Source: Coprococcus phoceensis (GTDB taxonomy: Bacteria; Bacillota; Clostridia; Lachnospirales; Lachnospiraceae). From it: DNA of 64,000 nucleotides. Below the pieces are notes generated by a model. It had not been told where the DNA came from, did not search any database, and was given only the letters and a program-made list of their open reading frames with translations. Below, in pieces: positions 33,775-43,573 of the stretch. The position numbers and the translations under genes are program-made. The DNA lies in assembly GCF_900104635.1 (NCBI RefSeq), contig NZ_FNWC01000007.1, positions 124,001-188,000 on the forward strand, read 5' to 3'. Numbering within the stretch: the first letter of the stretch is position 1; each line of letters starts with the position of its first letter.

Positions 33775-36700
33775 ATGAAAAAACGAGCGTTGAGAAAAGA
33801 TTTTTATATGGAGATACGAAAAAGCCTGGGACGTTTTTTGTCGATATTTTTTATAGTAGCATTGGGCGTATCATTTTTTTCCGGAATTCGAGCATCGGAA
33901 CCGGATATGAGAATTTCCGGAGATGCCTATTTTGATGAAAAAAATCTGATGGATATCAAGGTGATCAGCACGATGGGACTGACAAAAGATGATCTGCATG
34001 CGATTGAAGGACTTTCAGATGTAGCTAAAGCAGAGGGCGGTTTTAGTCAGGACATGCTGCTTAATATAGATGATAATCAAAAGGTTCTTCATGTGATGTC
34101 TATTCCGGAGTCCATGAATGAGTTGACGGTAAGTGAAGGAAGAATGCCTGAAAAAGAAGGAGAGTGTCTTGTAGATATAGATTTTTTAGAAGGTACTTCT
34201 TATCGGATTGGTGATACGATTACGCTGACGGGAGAAAATTCCGGGATATTGGAGGTCAAAGAGTTTAAAATCGTGGGAACAGGAAGCAGCCCGTCCTACA
34301 TCTCGTTTGGAAGGGGAAGCAGTCTGATTGGAACAGGAACGGTCAGTGGGTTCCTCGCTGTGACAGATGAAAATTTTTCTCCGGATACCTATACAGAAAT
34401 TTATGTAAAAGCAGCCGGGGCAAAAGAGGAAACTGCGTTTACAGAGGGGTATCAAAAGAAAGTGGATCATGTGATTGATGAGATTGAGAAAATTACAGAT
34501 GCTAGATGTGAGGCGCGGAAACAGTCTCTGGCAGCTGAGGCGAACAAAGAGATTGACAAGGCGAGACAGGAGTTGGAAGACGGAAAAGCGAGCGCGCAGC
34601 AGGAACTTTCGGATGCAGAACAAAAGCTGAAAGATGGAGAAATACAGATCCAGAATGCGAAAGCAGAAATTGCATCTGGAAAAGAGCAGATTGAAAATGC
34701 GAAACAGACCTTATATCAAAAGCAGAAAGAACTGGATGCCGGACTAGAAGAGTATCGCACCGGAAAAGAAACACTGGATAGCCAAAAAGAAGAATTAGAG
34801 AAAAAAGAAAAAGAATATCAGCAGCAGGCTGAGGCGGCAGCGCCACAGATTGAGGCTGCCGAGAAGCAGATTGCAGATGCCAGAGCCAAGTTAGACGCGG
34901 GATGGCAGCAGTACAATACCATCAAAGACAGCGAAGACCCAAAAGATCAGGCAATCGCAGCAGAGTTATTGAAACAGTTGAATGCAGGGGAGGCAGAACT
35001 TAAGGCGAACATAGAAAAGCTTACTGCGATGAAAAATCAGTTGTCAGAAGGGAAAATCGCGATTGAACAGGCAAAAGAACAGCTGAGCGCCGGAGAAGAA
35101 TCGCTGTCTTGCACACTGCAGACAATCCAGAACGGGCAGGCTCAGATTGATACAGCGTGGGAAGAGCTGCATGAAAAAGAAGAGACACTTGAGAGTGGAG
35201 AAAATACTTTGCAGGAACAAGAACAGACGCTGATTAAAAGTAGAGAAGAGTATGAGACTGCAAAGACGGAGGCGCAGGCAAAGATTGAGGAAGGGGAACA
35301 AAAGATCAAAGATGCCCAGAAAGAGATTGCAAAGATAGAAACTCCGACATGGTATGTATATGACAGAAGCACTTTGCCGGAATATTCAGAATATGGAGAA
35401 AATGCGGATCGCATGCGGGCAATCGGGAAGGTGTTTCCGGCGTTGTTTTTCCTTGTGGCGGCACTGATCAGCCTCACGACAATGACACGAATGGTTGAAG
35501 AGCAGAGAGTGGAGATCGGAACACTTCAGGCACTCGGATACAGCAAGATTGATATTGCGAAAAAATATTTGAATTATGCGCTTTTGGCAACGTTTGGAGG
35601 AAGTGTTTTCGGGGTGCTGATTGGAGAGAAACTATTCCCGTTTATTATTGTGTATGCCTATAAGATTATGTATCAGCATCTTCCGCATATCATTGTGCCG
35701 TATCATGTGTCATATGCGGTCATGGCTACAGCAGCCGCAGTATTATGTACATTCGTGGCAACACTGGCAGCCTGCTATAAAGAACTGATGGCATTGCCGG
35801 CGGTATTAATGCGCCCACCATCACCAAAACAAGGCAAAAGAATTTTTTTAGAGCGTATTACGTTTATTTGGAAACATTTAAGTTTCATTTGGAAATCCTC
35901 TATTCGTAACCTTTTCCGATATAAAAAACGGTTTTTTATGACGATCATTGGAATTGGCGGTTGTATGGGATTGATGTTAGTGGGATTCGGACTCAAAGAT
36001 TCCATTACCAATATCGCAACGCTCCAATATGGAGAATTGCAGGAGTATGACGGGATGGCATATTTGTCTTCGGACTTATCAGAACAGGAAAAGATGAGTT
36101 TAAGGGAAACGCTTGAAGGCGAACATCAGATTGATACGTATTCGGAAGTCATGATGAAAAATAAGACAGTGAAGAGCGCGGCAGGAGAAGAGGAAATCTA
36201 CCTGAGTGTTCCGGTAAAGGAGCATGGTTTGGAGCCATTTATGACATTTCGAAATCGTGTTACAAAAGAAGAATATGAATTGACAAATGAAGGTGTGATA
36301 TTAACAGAGAAGGTAGCCACCGAATTAGATGTGAAATCAGGAGATATGATTACCATACAAGAAGATACCGGTGACGTAAAGGTGAAAGTTGTGTCGGTAT
36401 GTGAAAACTATATTGGAAACTATATGTATATGACAACCGGATTATATGAAGAACTTTATGGAAAAGAGCCGGAAGAAAATAGTATTATGTTCAAGATGAA
36501 GAAATATGATGAAGAAGGTTTGATGGGAATCGGGGAAAAACTGATTGAGCAGGATGCAGTTTTGAACGTGACATATACAAATAATATGGAAGAGCGGATT
36601 GCAGATATGCTCGGCAGTCTGAATCTGGTTATTGTGGTACTTATTATCTCGGCGGGAATGCTGGCGTTTGTTGTGCTTTACAATTTGAATAACATTAATA

Positions 36701-37020
36701 TTACAGAACGAAAACGAGAACTTGCAACCTTAAAAGTGCTTGGGTTCTATGATAAAGAGGTTGCATCGTATGTATTTCGGGAAAATATTTTGCTGACAAT
36801 TATTGGATCGCTGGTTGGAATGGGAATCGGAAAGATTTTGCATCAATTTGTGATTGTTACCGTGGAAGTGGAAGGAATTATGTTTGGAAGAAATATTGAT
36901 TTTCCAAGCTTTTTGTACAGCTTTTTATTCACGGTTGGATTTTCATTGTTTGTGAATTGGGTAATGTATTTCAAATTAAAGCGTATAGATATGGTTGAAT
37001 CACTGAAAAGTGTAGAATAG
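33775..37020 (+). CDS. FtsX-type ABC permease with long coiled coil
   Basis: 1081 residues. A first membrane helix (about 20-40), a MacB-like periplasmic-type domain (to about 245), then a long acidic coiled coil (about 245-525, dense in E, K, Q, A heptads), three membrane helices (about 560-680) in an FtsX unit, a second extracellular domain and a final three-helix FtsX unit (about 950-1075). Two FtsX units in one chain substitute for a permease dimer. Works with the upstream ATPase in mechanical export or envelope work of unknown substrate. The coiled coil suggests a partner outside the membrane. Confidence 0.88.
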   Translation: MKKRALRKDFYMEIRKSLGRFLSIFFIVALGVSFFSGIRASEPDMRISGDAYFDEKNLMDIKVISTMGLTKDDLHAIEGLSDVAKAEGGFSQDMLLNIDDNQKVLHVMSIPESMNELTVSEGRMPEKEGECLVDIDFLEGTSYRIGDTITLTGENSGILEVKEFKIVGTGSSPSYISFGRGSSLIGTGTVSGFLAVTDENFSPDTYTEIYVKAAGAKEETAFTEGYQKKVDHVIDEIEKITDARCEARKQSLAAEANKEIDKARQELEDGKASAQQELSDAEQKLKDGEIQIQNAKAEIASGKEQIENAKQTLYQKQKELDAGLEEYRTGKETLDSQKEELEKKEKEYQQQAEAAAPQIEAAEKQIADARAKLDAGWQQYNTIKDSEDPKDQAIAAELLKQLNAGEAELKANIEKLTAMKNQLSEGKIAIEQAKEQLSAGEESLSCTLQTIQNGQAQIDTAWEELHEKEETLESGENTLQEQEQTLIKSREEYETAKTEAQAKIEEGEQKIKDAQKEIAKIETPTWYVYDRSTLPEYSEYGENADRMRAIGKVFPALFFLVAALISLTTMTRMVEEQRVEIGTLQALGYSKIDIAKKYLNYALLATFGGSVFGVLIGEKLFPFIIVYAYKIMYQHLPHIIVPYHVSYAVMATAAAVLCTFVATLAACYKELMALPAVLMRPPSPKQGKRIFLERITFIWKHLSFIWKSSIRNLFRYKKRFFMTIIGIGGCMGLMLVGFGLKDSITNIATLQYGELQEYDGMAYLSSDLSEQEKMSLRETLEGEHQIDTYSEVMMKNKTVKSAAGEEEIYLSVPVKEHGLEPFMTFRNRVTKEEYELTNEGVILTEKVATELDVKSGDMITIQEDTGDVKVKVVSVCENYIGNYMYMTTGLYEELYGKEPEENSIMFKMKKYDEEGLMGIGEKLIEQDAVLNVTYTNNMEERIADMLGSLNLVIVVLIISAGMLAFVVLYNLNNINITERKRELATLKVLGFYDKEVASYVFRENILLTIIGSLVGMGIGKILHQFVIVTVEVEGIMFGRNIDFPSFLYSFLFTVGFSLFVNWVMYFKLKRIDMVESLKSVE

Positions 37021-37052
37021 TTTATGAGAATTTAATAAAGTTCATAAGATTA

Positions 37053-37079
37053 TTAGCACTCACTTTAAAAGAGTGCTAA
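37053..37079 (+). promoter_or_regulatory. CIRCE operator (HrcA site) ahead of htpG
   Basis: TTAGCACTC at 37053-37061, nine bases, GAGTGCTAA at 37071-37079: exact CIRCE consensus, the binding site of the heat-shock repressor HrcA. Confidence 0.96.
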
Positions 37080-37086
37080 TTTTCTA

Positions 37087-37115
37087 TTGACATTTAAAAA
37101 TCAGAGTATTAATAT
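37087..37115 (+). promoter_or_regulatory. promoter of htpG
   Basis: TTGACA at 37087-37092, 17 bases, TAATAT at 37110-37115. CIRCE lies just upstream of the -35 box. Confidence 0.8.
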
Positions 37116-37177
37116 ATCAAATAGATGAGGCAAAACGCCGAGAATTGATAATTAAAGATAAAAAGGAGTTGTTAGAA

Positions 37178-39238
37178 ATGGGTGCAAAACACGGTAACCT
37201 TTCAATTAACAGTGAAAATATTTTTCCAATTATAAAAAAATGGATGTATTCAGATCACGACATTTTTGTGCGTGAGTTGATTTCAAATGGTTGTGATGCG
37301 ATCACAAAATTGAAAAAGTTAGATATGATGGGAGAATATCAACTGCCGGATGACTATAAAGCAAGCATCAAGGTAGTGGTAAATCCGGAAGAAAAAACAT
37401 TGAAATTTATTGATACCGGTATTGGTATGACTGCGGATGAAGTAGAAGAATATATTACACAGATTGCATTTTCCGGTGCAACAGAATTTCTTGAAAAATA
37501 TAAAGACAAGACAACAGAAGACGATATGATCGGACACTTTGGTCTTGGATTTTATTCGGCATTTATGGTAGCAGAGGAAGTTCACATTGATACATTGTCT
37601 TACAAAGAAGGTGCGGCTCCGGTACACTGGACATGTGACGGCGGCACAGAATATGATATGGAAGAAGGCAGCAAAAACACAGTTGGAACAGAGATCACGT
37701 TGTTCCTGAATGAAGAAAGTGTGCAGTTTTCGAATGAATATCGTGTGAGAGAAGTGATTGAAAAATACTGTTCTTTCATGCCGGTAGAGATTTTCCTGTC
37801 AAAAGAAAATGCAGAACAAGAATACGAGACAATTTTGGAAGAGGAATTGAAAGATGATGATGTCATCGTGGAACGTATTCATGAAGAAGCAAAGATGGAA
37901 GAAAAAGAAAATGAGAACGGCGAGAAAGAGATGGTGGAAGTTTCACCGGCAGTAGATAAAGTGAAAATCAACAAACGTCCGGTTTCTCTGAGTGATACAA
38001 CTCCACTTTGGACAAAACATCCAAATGACTGTACAAAAGAGGATTATATCGAATTTTACCGCAAAGTGTTTATGGATTACAAAGAGCCATTGTTCTGGAT
38101 CCATCTGAATATGGATTATCCATTCAATTTGAAAGGTATTTTGTATTTCCCGAAAATCAACACAGAGTATGATTCCGTGGAAGGAAAGATTAAATTATAC
38201 AATAATCAGGTATTTATCGCAGATAATATCAAAGAAGTCATTCCGGAATTCCTGATGCTGTTAAAAGGTGTGATTGACTGTCCGGATCTTCCGCTGAATG
38301 TATCACGTAGTGCATTGCAGAACGACGGATTTGTAAATAAAATCTCAGATTACATTTCAAAGAAAGTGGCAGATAAGCTTACAGGAATGTGTAAGACCGA
38401 CAGAGAATCTTATGAAAAATACTGGGATGATATCAGCCCATTTATCAAATTCGGCTGCTTGAAAGATGAAAAATTCTGTGACAAGATGAGTGATTACATT
38501 TTATTCAAAAATATTGACCATGAATATTTGACACTCAAAGACTGCATTGCAAAAAATGGCGGTGCAGAAGAGACGAAGGCTGAAGAAGAAAAGACAGAGG
38601 CATCAGAGGGCGAAAATACAGAAGAGAAGAAAGTAACAATTTACTATGTGACAGACGAACAACAGCAGAGCCAGTACATTAATATGTTCAAACAGGAAGG
38701 TTTGGATGCAGTGCTGCTGACACATAATATTGATTCTCCGTTTGTGACACAGCTTGAGCAGCGCAATGAGAATGTACAATTCCAGCGTATCGATGCAGAT
38801 TTGACAGACACATTCAAAGAAGAAGTTGCAAAAGAGGAAGAAGAAGCATTCAAGGCAGATACAGAGACATTGACTGATGTATTCCGCAAAGCATTGGAAA
38901 ATGACAAGCTGGAAGTTAAAGTAGAGAAGCTGAAAAATGAAAATGTGGCATCTATGGTAACATTGTCAGAGCAGTCACGCCGTATGCAGGAAATGATGAA
39001 GATGTACAATATGTACGGAATGGATCCATCTATGTTCGGAACAGATGTGACACTTGTATTGAATGCAAATCATCCATTGGTACAGTATGTACTCAAAAAT
39101 AAAGATGGAGAACATGTACCAATGTTCTGTAAACAGTTATTTGACCTTGCAATGTTGAGTAACAAACCGTTGAATCCGGAAGAAATGACAGCGTTTATCA
39201 ACAGAAGCAACGAGATTATGATGTTATTGGCAAAATAA
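37178..39238 (+). CDS. htpG: HSP90-family chaperone HtpG
   Basis: 686 residues. GHKL ATPase domain: ELISNGCDAITKLKKLD (N-box), KFIDTGIGMTADEV, FGLGFYSAFMVAEEV, then the middle domain (PLWTKHPNDCTKEDYIEFYRKVF, LNVSRSALQNDGFV with the catalytic Arg region) and a C-terminal dimerisation domain. An acidic insert (AEETKAEEEKTEASEGENTEEK) stands near residue 465. ATP-dependent folding of clients. The exact CIRCE operator puts it in the HrcA regulon here. Start ATG 37178 follows AAAAGGAG. Confidence 0.97.
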   Translation: MGAKHGNLSINSENIFPIIKKWMYSDHDIFVRELISNGCDAITKLKKLDMMGEYQLPDDYKASIKVVVNPEEKTLKFIDTGIGMTADEVEEYITQIAFSGATEFLEKYKDKTTEDDMIGHFGLGFYSAFMVAEEVHIDTLSYKEGAAPVHWTCDGGTEYDMEEGSKNTVGTEITLFLNEESVQFSNEYRVREVIEKYCSFMPVEIFLSKENAEQEYETILEEELKDDDVIVERIHEEAKMEEKENENGEKEMVEVSPAVDKVKINKRPVSLSDTTPLWTKHPNDCTKEDYIEFYRKVFMDYKEPLFWIHLNMDYPFNLKGILYFPKINTEYDSVEGKIKLYNNQVFIADNIKEVIPEFLMLLKGVIDCPDLPLNVSRSALQNDGFVNKISDYISKKVADKLTGMCKTDRESYEKYWDDISPFIKFGCLKDEKFCDKMSDYILFKNIDHEYLTLKDCIAKNGGAEETKAEEEKTEASEGENTEEKKVTIYYVTDEQQQSQYINMFKQEGLDAVLLTHNIDSPFVTQLEQRNENVQFQRIDADLTDTFKEEVAKEEEEAFKADTETLTDVFRKALENDKLEVKVEKLKNENVASMVTLSEQSRRMQEMMKMYNMYGMDPSMFGTDVTLVLNANHPLVQYVLKNKDGEHVPMFCKQLFDLAMLSNKPLNPEEMTAFINRSNEIMMLLAK

Positions 39239-39253
39239 TAAGAGAAATAAAAG

Positions 39254-39285
39254 ATGCGCAAATCCACAGGTGGGTTTGCGCATTT
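39254..39285 (+). terminator. terminator of htpG
   Basis: Arms 39254-39267 and 39270-39283 (ATGCGCAAA... with ...TTTGCGCAT) followed by TTTT. Confidence 0.8.
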
Positions 39286-39325
39286 TGTGGCTATGGAATA
39301 AATTTAGAAGAATTGGAGGATTGTG

Positions 39326-39820
39326 ATGGAGATTAGAAAGTATCAGGCAGAAGATTTGGAAGAAATTGTGCAGCTCTTTTATGAGACAATTCAAACTGTG
39401 AATCGAAAAGATTATTTGCAGGAACAGGTGGAAGTGTGGTCAAACCGATGTGAGAATCTTAGAAAAAATAAAACATTTTTTGAAAAACTTTATACAGTCG
39501 TTGCCGTAGAGGGAGAGAAGATTATAGGATATGGAAACATAGACAGAACAGGATATTTGGACCATCTGTTTGTGCATAAAGATTTTCAAAATCAAGGTGT
39601 GGCAACGGCAATCTGCGATGAGTTGGAACAGCATGCCAAGAAATTTGGGCTTCAAAAGATCAGCGTACATGCTTCCATTACGGCAAAACCGTTTTTTGAA
39701 GGACGAGGATATGTGTTGGAAAAAGAGCAGCAGGTGGAGCTGGAAGGTGTGAAGCTGACAAATTTTGGGATGGGAAAATTCATTGATTTTAGGATAGGCA
39801 AGATGGAGAAAATGGAGTAA
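39326..39820 (+). CDS. GNAT-family N-acetyltransferase
   Basis: 164 residues. IRKYQAEDLEEIVQLFYET at the N-terminus, YLDHLFVHKDFQNQGVATAICDELEQHAK (acetyl-CoA loop Q-N-Q-G-V-A) and KPFFEGRGYVLEKEQQVEL near the end: a YafP/ElaA-type small acetyltransferase. TTGGAGGA lies 5 bases ahead of the ATG. Single gene after htpG, substrate unknown. Confidence 0.87.
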   Translation: MEIRKYQAEDLEEIVQLFYETIQTVNRKDYLQEQVEVWSNRCENLRKNKTFFEKLYTVVAVEGEKIIGYGNIDRTGYLDHLFVHKDFQNQGVATAICDELEQHAKKFGLQKISVHASITAKPFFEGRGYVLEKEQQVELEGVKLTNFGMGKFIDFRIGKMEKME

Positions 39821-39866
39821 AATGAGGTTATAAAGAAAGGTCGATTTGAAAGTAAGGAGGGGAAAT

Positions 39867-40361
39867 ATGTCGGAAAGAATCAGTAATATTATGTATCAGT
39901 TTTCGCAGCAGATGAAAAAAATATTTAGGATCACCTTGGTAACATTCATGTTACTTAGTCTGTTTGGATGTTCGCAGAAAGAACCGTCAGAGGTTAAGAA
40001 GCATGCGGAAACTGATTTTTTGGAAGAACAGAAAGTCAGAGAAGACGAAGCAACCGTAATTAGTACTTATGATGTGACTGATCCGGAATTCGTTGAAGAG
40101 TATTCTGAACAGAATAAGCTGGTAACGAAAGTTAAATATTATGAAATGAGTGATGGTACATGGGGGACAGACACGCATACATATAAATATAGACTGGAGA
40201 TAACAGGAAGAATGAATGGAGCAGCTAAAGATCGTACATTTGTTTTCCTGAGTAACCTAGAGGATATTACGTTTGGACAGGCGTGGAAAGCAAGTGGACT
40301 AAGCAGTAATACGGCTGACTATTTCGAGGAAGAGGAAGCAGAACTTGTGGCTGTGAAATAG
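39867..40361 (+). CDS. predicted lipoprotein of unknown function
   Basis: 164 residues from ATG 39867 (AAGGAGG ahead). The mature start is marked by a lipobox, LLSLFGC at about residue 33; translation may start at the internal MKKIFRI instead, which would give a standard-length signal peptide. The exported part is acidic with a YYEMSDGTWGTDTHTYKYRLEITGRMNGAAKDRTFVFLSNLEDITFGQAWKASGLSS stretch, a beta-rich domain I cannot name. It lies before a broken acetyltransferase and a second lipoprotein. Confidence 0.6.
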   Translation: MSERISNIMYQFSQQMKKIFRITLVTFMLLSLFGCSQKEPSEVKKHAETDFLEEQKVREDEATVISTYDVTDPEFVEEYSEQNKLVTKVKYYEMSDGTWGTDTHTYKYRLEITGRMNGAAKDRTFVFLSNLEDITFGQAWKASGLSSNTADYFEEEEAELVAVK

Positions 40362-40374
40362 AATAGGTTATCGT

Positions 40375-40710
40375 AGGAGCGAAGTGGAAAGACAATCCTA
40401 TGATTATTATCAAAAAGCTCTTTGTAATGGCTCGCATATTGCATATTTGGTTTTTGACTAAAACTGTGTTGTTGGTGCGGGTGGTGTTAGCTTTTTTCAA
40501 GTAATGCCGACCTACAACAACCCAAGCGGAACTAAGGCATATATAATGAATATGTATACAAAGCCTGAGTACAGAAGGAAGGGCATTGCCTATAAAACAT
40601 TAGATATGTTGATTAAAGATATTAAAAGTAAAGGTATTTCAGCTATTTCATTAGAGGCAACGGAGATGGGGAGATCAAAACTTGAGTTTGGAGAAGGTGG
40701 TAGAGTATGA
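40375..40710 (+). pseudogene. broken GNAT acetyltransferase
   Basis: The frame reads SYDYYQKALCNGSHIAYLVFD, then a TAA at 40459-40461, then CVVGAGGVSFFQVMPTYNN...AYIMNMYTKPEYRRKGIAYKTLDMLIKDIK, ending GGRV at 40710. Residues around the stop are continuous acetyltransferase sequence, including the R-R-K-G-I-A acetyl-CoA loop. The N-terminus is absent and the C-terminal GF motif is lost, so this is decayed. An ATG at 40504 could still give 68 residues without function. Confidence 0.8.
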
Positions 40711-41096
40711 AAAAAATTGGAATGGTGTTGTGCGTATTTCTTTTTATGATTTCTATGACGGCGTGTAGTTCATTAAAAGATAACCCAGTTCATTTAGGCG
40801 TGAATGCAGTAATTACAGAAATTGATGAGGGAAACAACACGATAACTGTAAAAGACGGTGCAGAAGAAGGCATTTTAGGTAAAAACTGTCTTATCGATTG
40901 TTCATCCATTCCTATGATTTACTGTGATTATGATACAGGACAAGTTGTAAGTATATCATTTGAGGATTTACAGGTTCAAGATGAAATCATTTTGAGTATT
41001 CGAAATTCAGAAATAGAGAATTCTAAAGACGAGGACAATAAAGGAAGGACGATAAAGGTTGAACAGTTGCAACTGAGTACGCAAAGAATGAAATAG
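40707..41096 (+). CDS. predicted lipoprotein of unknown function
   Basis: 129 residues. Signal peptide with lipobox MISMTAC (Cys about 20). The exported part has a small beta-barrel look (AVITEIDEGNNTITVKDGAEEGILGKNCLIDCS, VSISFEDLQVQDEIILSI), similar to OB-like DUF3221-type lipoproteins; tentative. Its start overlaps the end of the broken acetyltransferase frame by 4 bases, so translation may be coupled. Confidence 0.6.
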   Translation: MKKIGMVLCVFLFMISMTACSSLKDNPVHLGVNAVITEIDEGNNTITVKDGAEEGILGKNCLIDCSSIPMIYCDYDTGQVVSISFEDLQVQDEIILSIRNSEIENSKDEDNKGRTIKVEQLQLSTQRMK

Positions 41097-41159
41097 TGAT
41101 TTGCCTAGGAAGATAGAAAAAAGTGATTTTAGAATATTGAAAACGTGGAGGGATGGACT

Positions 41160-41567
41160 ATGGGAGTTGTAGACGAGAAAGATTATATTATGCGAATGAT
41201 AAAAGAAATGGTACAAGTATTGTTTTCTTTGGTATTTGGGAAGAAATATGTTTCTGTCGAATTAGAAGACGAAAATAAATATGAAGTCTCAGGAAATACG
41301 CTGAAATATTTTTTCGATATGATTGACCAGGGAGATATAAACGAAGCCGAGAATCTTTTGCTGGAAGATCTCGATTATACAAATAAAGAAGAAGTCATGG
41401 CGGCGGCATTTTTTTATCAACATCTAAGTCAAAAAGATGATGATTTTTTGAGAAGAAATGATTACACGAAAGAAGAAGTACTTTTTGGGTTTAAGCAGTT
41501 ACTTGAAAAATCCGGATATAAGGACTTAATTCGCTTAATAGGACGTGTTGATGAGGAAGAACGATAA
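41160..41567 (+). CDS. DUF6483-like cytoplasmic protein
   Basis: 135 residues, all helical, acidic: DYIMRMIKEMVQVLFSLVFGKKYVSVELEDE, then paired helices resembling TPR (LKYFFDMIDQGDINEAENLLLEDLDYTN, AAAFFYQHLSQKDDDFLRRNDYTKEEVLFGFKQLL). I recall this type as DUF6483, common in Lachnospiraceae, without known role. ATG 41160 is preferred over the in-frame GTG at 41145 because GGAGGG precedes it. Confidence 0.6.
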   Translation: MGVVDEKDYIMRMIKEMVQVLFSLVFGKKYVSVELEDENKYEVSGNTLKYFFDMIDQGDINEAENLLLEDLDYTNKEEVMAAAFFYQHLSQKDDDFLRRNDYTKEEVLFGFKQLLEKSGYKDLIRLIGRVDEEER

Positions 41568-41648
41568 GGTGCGAAAACACTCATTTTACCACGAATGAAT
41601 GAAAATAAAAAGTAATAGAGATACCGTGACCTCTATTACTTTTTCATC

Positions 41649-42137
41649 TTATAAGACTTCTGCGCTAATCTCTTTTTTCAAAAAGAATCTTTGAACCATC
41701 TGATCCCATGCTTCCTCCAAAGACTTATCCAAAGTGAACAGTCTCATGGAAGTTCCGGTGACGCAGGTAAGATTCTGACCATCATATTTTAGATTGAGAT
41801 ACAATCCCTGCACATCTTGTGGCTGGAAATTCAGTTCCTGCTGTTTCAGTAATCTTTCAATATTCGCCTCTGACAGTCCGAATACAAAGCGAAAACTAAG
41901 GGGAGTTTTTTTTCCCTTGATCAAAGAAAATGCGTACTCTCTAATATCTTTCCACAATGAATAATCTCGGGAAGGAGCCAGGTCTTTCTCAAAAAAATCT
42001 TTTTTGAGAAATCCATTAATGGAAAATGTATTATAGGTGACAATTTCTCCTTCTATGAATAAAAATGAGTCGAAGGTGTCCGATAATAACAGCTTGGACA
42101 TACATTCTTTTACTTCCGGCAATTTTAATGCAATCAT
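41649..42137 (-). CDS. DUF5721-like protein
   Basis: 162 residues with MIALKLPEVKECMSKLLLSDTFDSFLFIEGEIVTYNTFSINGFLKKDFF, followed by RFVFGLSEANIERLLKQQ and NLTCVTGTSMRLFTLDKSLEEAWDQMVQRFF. I recall the family as DUF5721, of unknown function in Clostridia. The ATG overlaps the stop of the MATE gene by 4 bases, so the two are coupled. Confidence 0.6.
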   Translation of the reverse strand: MIALKLPEVKECMSKLLLSDTFDSFLFIEGEIVTYNTFSINGFLKKDFFEKDLAPSRDYSLWKDIREYAFSLIKGKKTPLSFRFVFGLSEANIERLLKQQELNFQPQDVQGLYLNLKYDGQNLTCVTGTSMRLFTLDKSLEEAWDQMVQRFFLKKEISAEVL

Positions 42138-43462
42138 GAGATCCTCTCCTTTTCATTCTTTTTCAAGAAATATATTCCGGCAATCAGTGTAATGAATTCA
42201 GCAAGCGGTACAGATACCCAGATTCCAATGACTCCGATAAGCGGAGGCAGCACAAATACAAAGATAATTGCAAGTACACACCCTCTGGAAAGACAGAGGA
42301 ACAATGAAAGCTGTGGTTTTACTGTAGATTGAAAATAGCCAATGATAAACATATTCAATCCGATTACAAAGAATCCAACAAAATAAATACGAATTGCAGT
42401 GGATGAAAGGGCAAGTATTTGTTCATTTGGATTCATAAAAATATAAGTAAACAAATTTGGCACGATCAATCCTAAAACAGCCGGAACGGAGCAGATGATA
42501 AATGCAGTTCTCAGTCCCAGTTTTTTTACAGTCTCAATACGATCAATAAGCCCTGCACCATGATTGGTTGAGATGATCGGCTGAGAAGCCTGGTTGATTC
42601 CGTTACACAGGCAGATGACTACAATAGCGGTATTTGTAATGACACCATACATGCTCACACCGATATCGCCAATATATTTTAAAATCTGTAAGTTGAAAAC
42701 AAACATAACAATTCCGGACGAGACTTCCACAAGAAAGCTTGTAAATCCATTTTTGTAGATACTTGTGATGAATACAGGTGAAAATTTCTTTAAGCTAAAA
42801 TGCAGTCCGTTTGACTTAGAGCGAAAATGGAACAGCAAAATAACAGTTGTAAGTACGGATCCAAGCACACTTGCAATTGCTGCTCCTGCCATGCCCATTT
42901 TACAAGGAAATACAAAAACAATATCTAAAACAACATTCAGGACACCGCCGGATACAACGGCAATCATGGAAAGCTTTGGTGCACCATCATTTCTTACAAA
43001 GGTTTGTAGAAAAGTGGAGAATGCAAAAAAGCCAAGTCCCAAGATCACGTACGGCGCGTAATTGAGTACATAAGGCATTGTTACATCTGTTGCGCCAAGA
43101 AAACGTGCGATCGGTTCCATGAAATTTAAAAATAGAATCATGTATAAAATACAGGTGATGGCATTCAAAAGTACTGCGACAGAAAAATAACAGTTTCCGG
43201 TCTGAGTATCGCCTTTTCCGCGGGCGATTGACATTAAGACAGAACCGCCGACACCAAATAAAAGTCCGGTGCCAAAGAAAATATTAAACAGCGGGAGGAT
43301 GATATTTAATGCAGCCATAGCATCAATGCCAATTCCTTTCCCGATAATAATTGTGTCAGCAAGTACATAAATAGACGTTACCATCGTTCCGCAGATAGAA
43401 GGAATGAGGTAACGAAAGAATAATTTTCGTACTGGCTCGGTTGTAAGTGTGTTTGTCAGCAT
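42134..43462 (-). CDS. MATE-family efflux transporter
   Basis: 442 residues, twelve predicted membrane helices in two MatE halves (PVRKLFFRYLIPSICGTMVTSIYVLADTIIIGKGIG; later GVSMYGVITNTAIVVICLCNGINQASQPIIS). Cation-coupled exporter of drugs or metabolites, DinF/NorM-like. First gene of a minus-strand pair with the DUF5721-like gene; divergent from the M18 aminopeptidase over a 111 base promoter gap. Confidence 0.9.
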   Translation of the reverse strand: MLTNTLTTEPVRKLFFRYLIPSICGTMVTSIYVLADTIIIGKGIGIDAMAALNIILPLFNIFFGTGLLFGVGGSVLMSIARGKGDTQTGNCYFSVAVLLNAITCILYMILFLNFMEPIARFLGATDVTMPYVLNYAPYVILGLGFFAFSTFLQTFVRNDGAPKLSMIAVVSGGVLNVVLDIVFVFPCKMGMAGAAIASVLGSVLTTVILLFHFRSKSNGLHFSLKKFSPVFITSIYKNGFTSFLVEVSSGIVMFVFNLQILKYIGDIGVSMYGVITNTAIVVICLCNGINQASQPIISTNHGAGLIDRIETVKKLGLRTAFIICSVPAVLGLIVPNLFTYIFMNPNEQILALSSTAIRIYFVGFFVIGLNMFIIGYFQSTVKPQLSLFLCLSRGCVLAIIFVFVLPPLIGVIGIWVSVPLAEFITLIAGIYFLKKNEKERIS

Positions 43463-43573
43463 AAAAAATCTCCTTTAAATAAAATCCAATAATGGTATTA
43501 TAGCAGATACGTTGACTTTTGGAAACCAAAACAGTATCATGAAAGTTAAACAGCAATAAAAGGAGTAAAAAGC

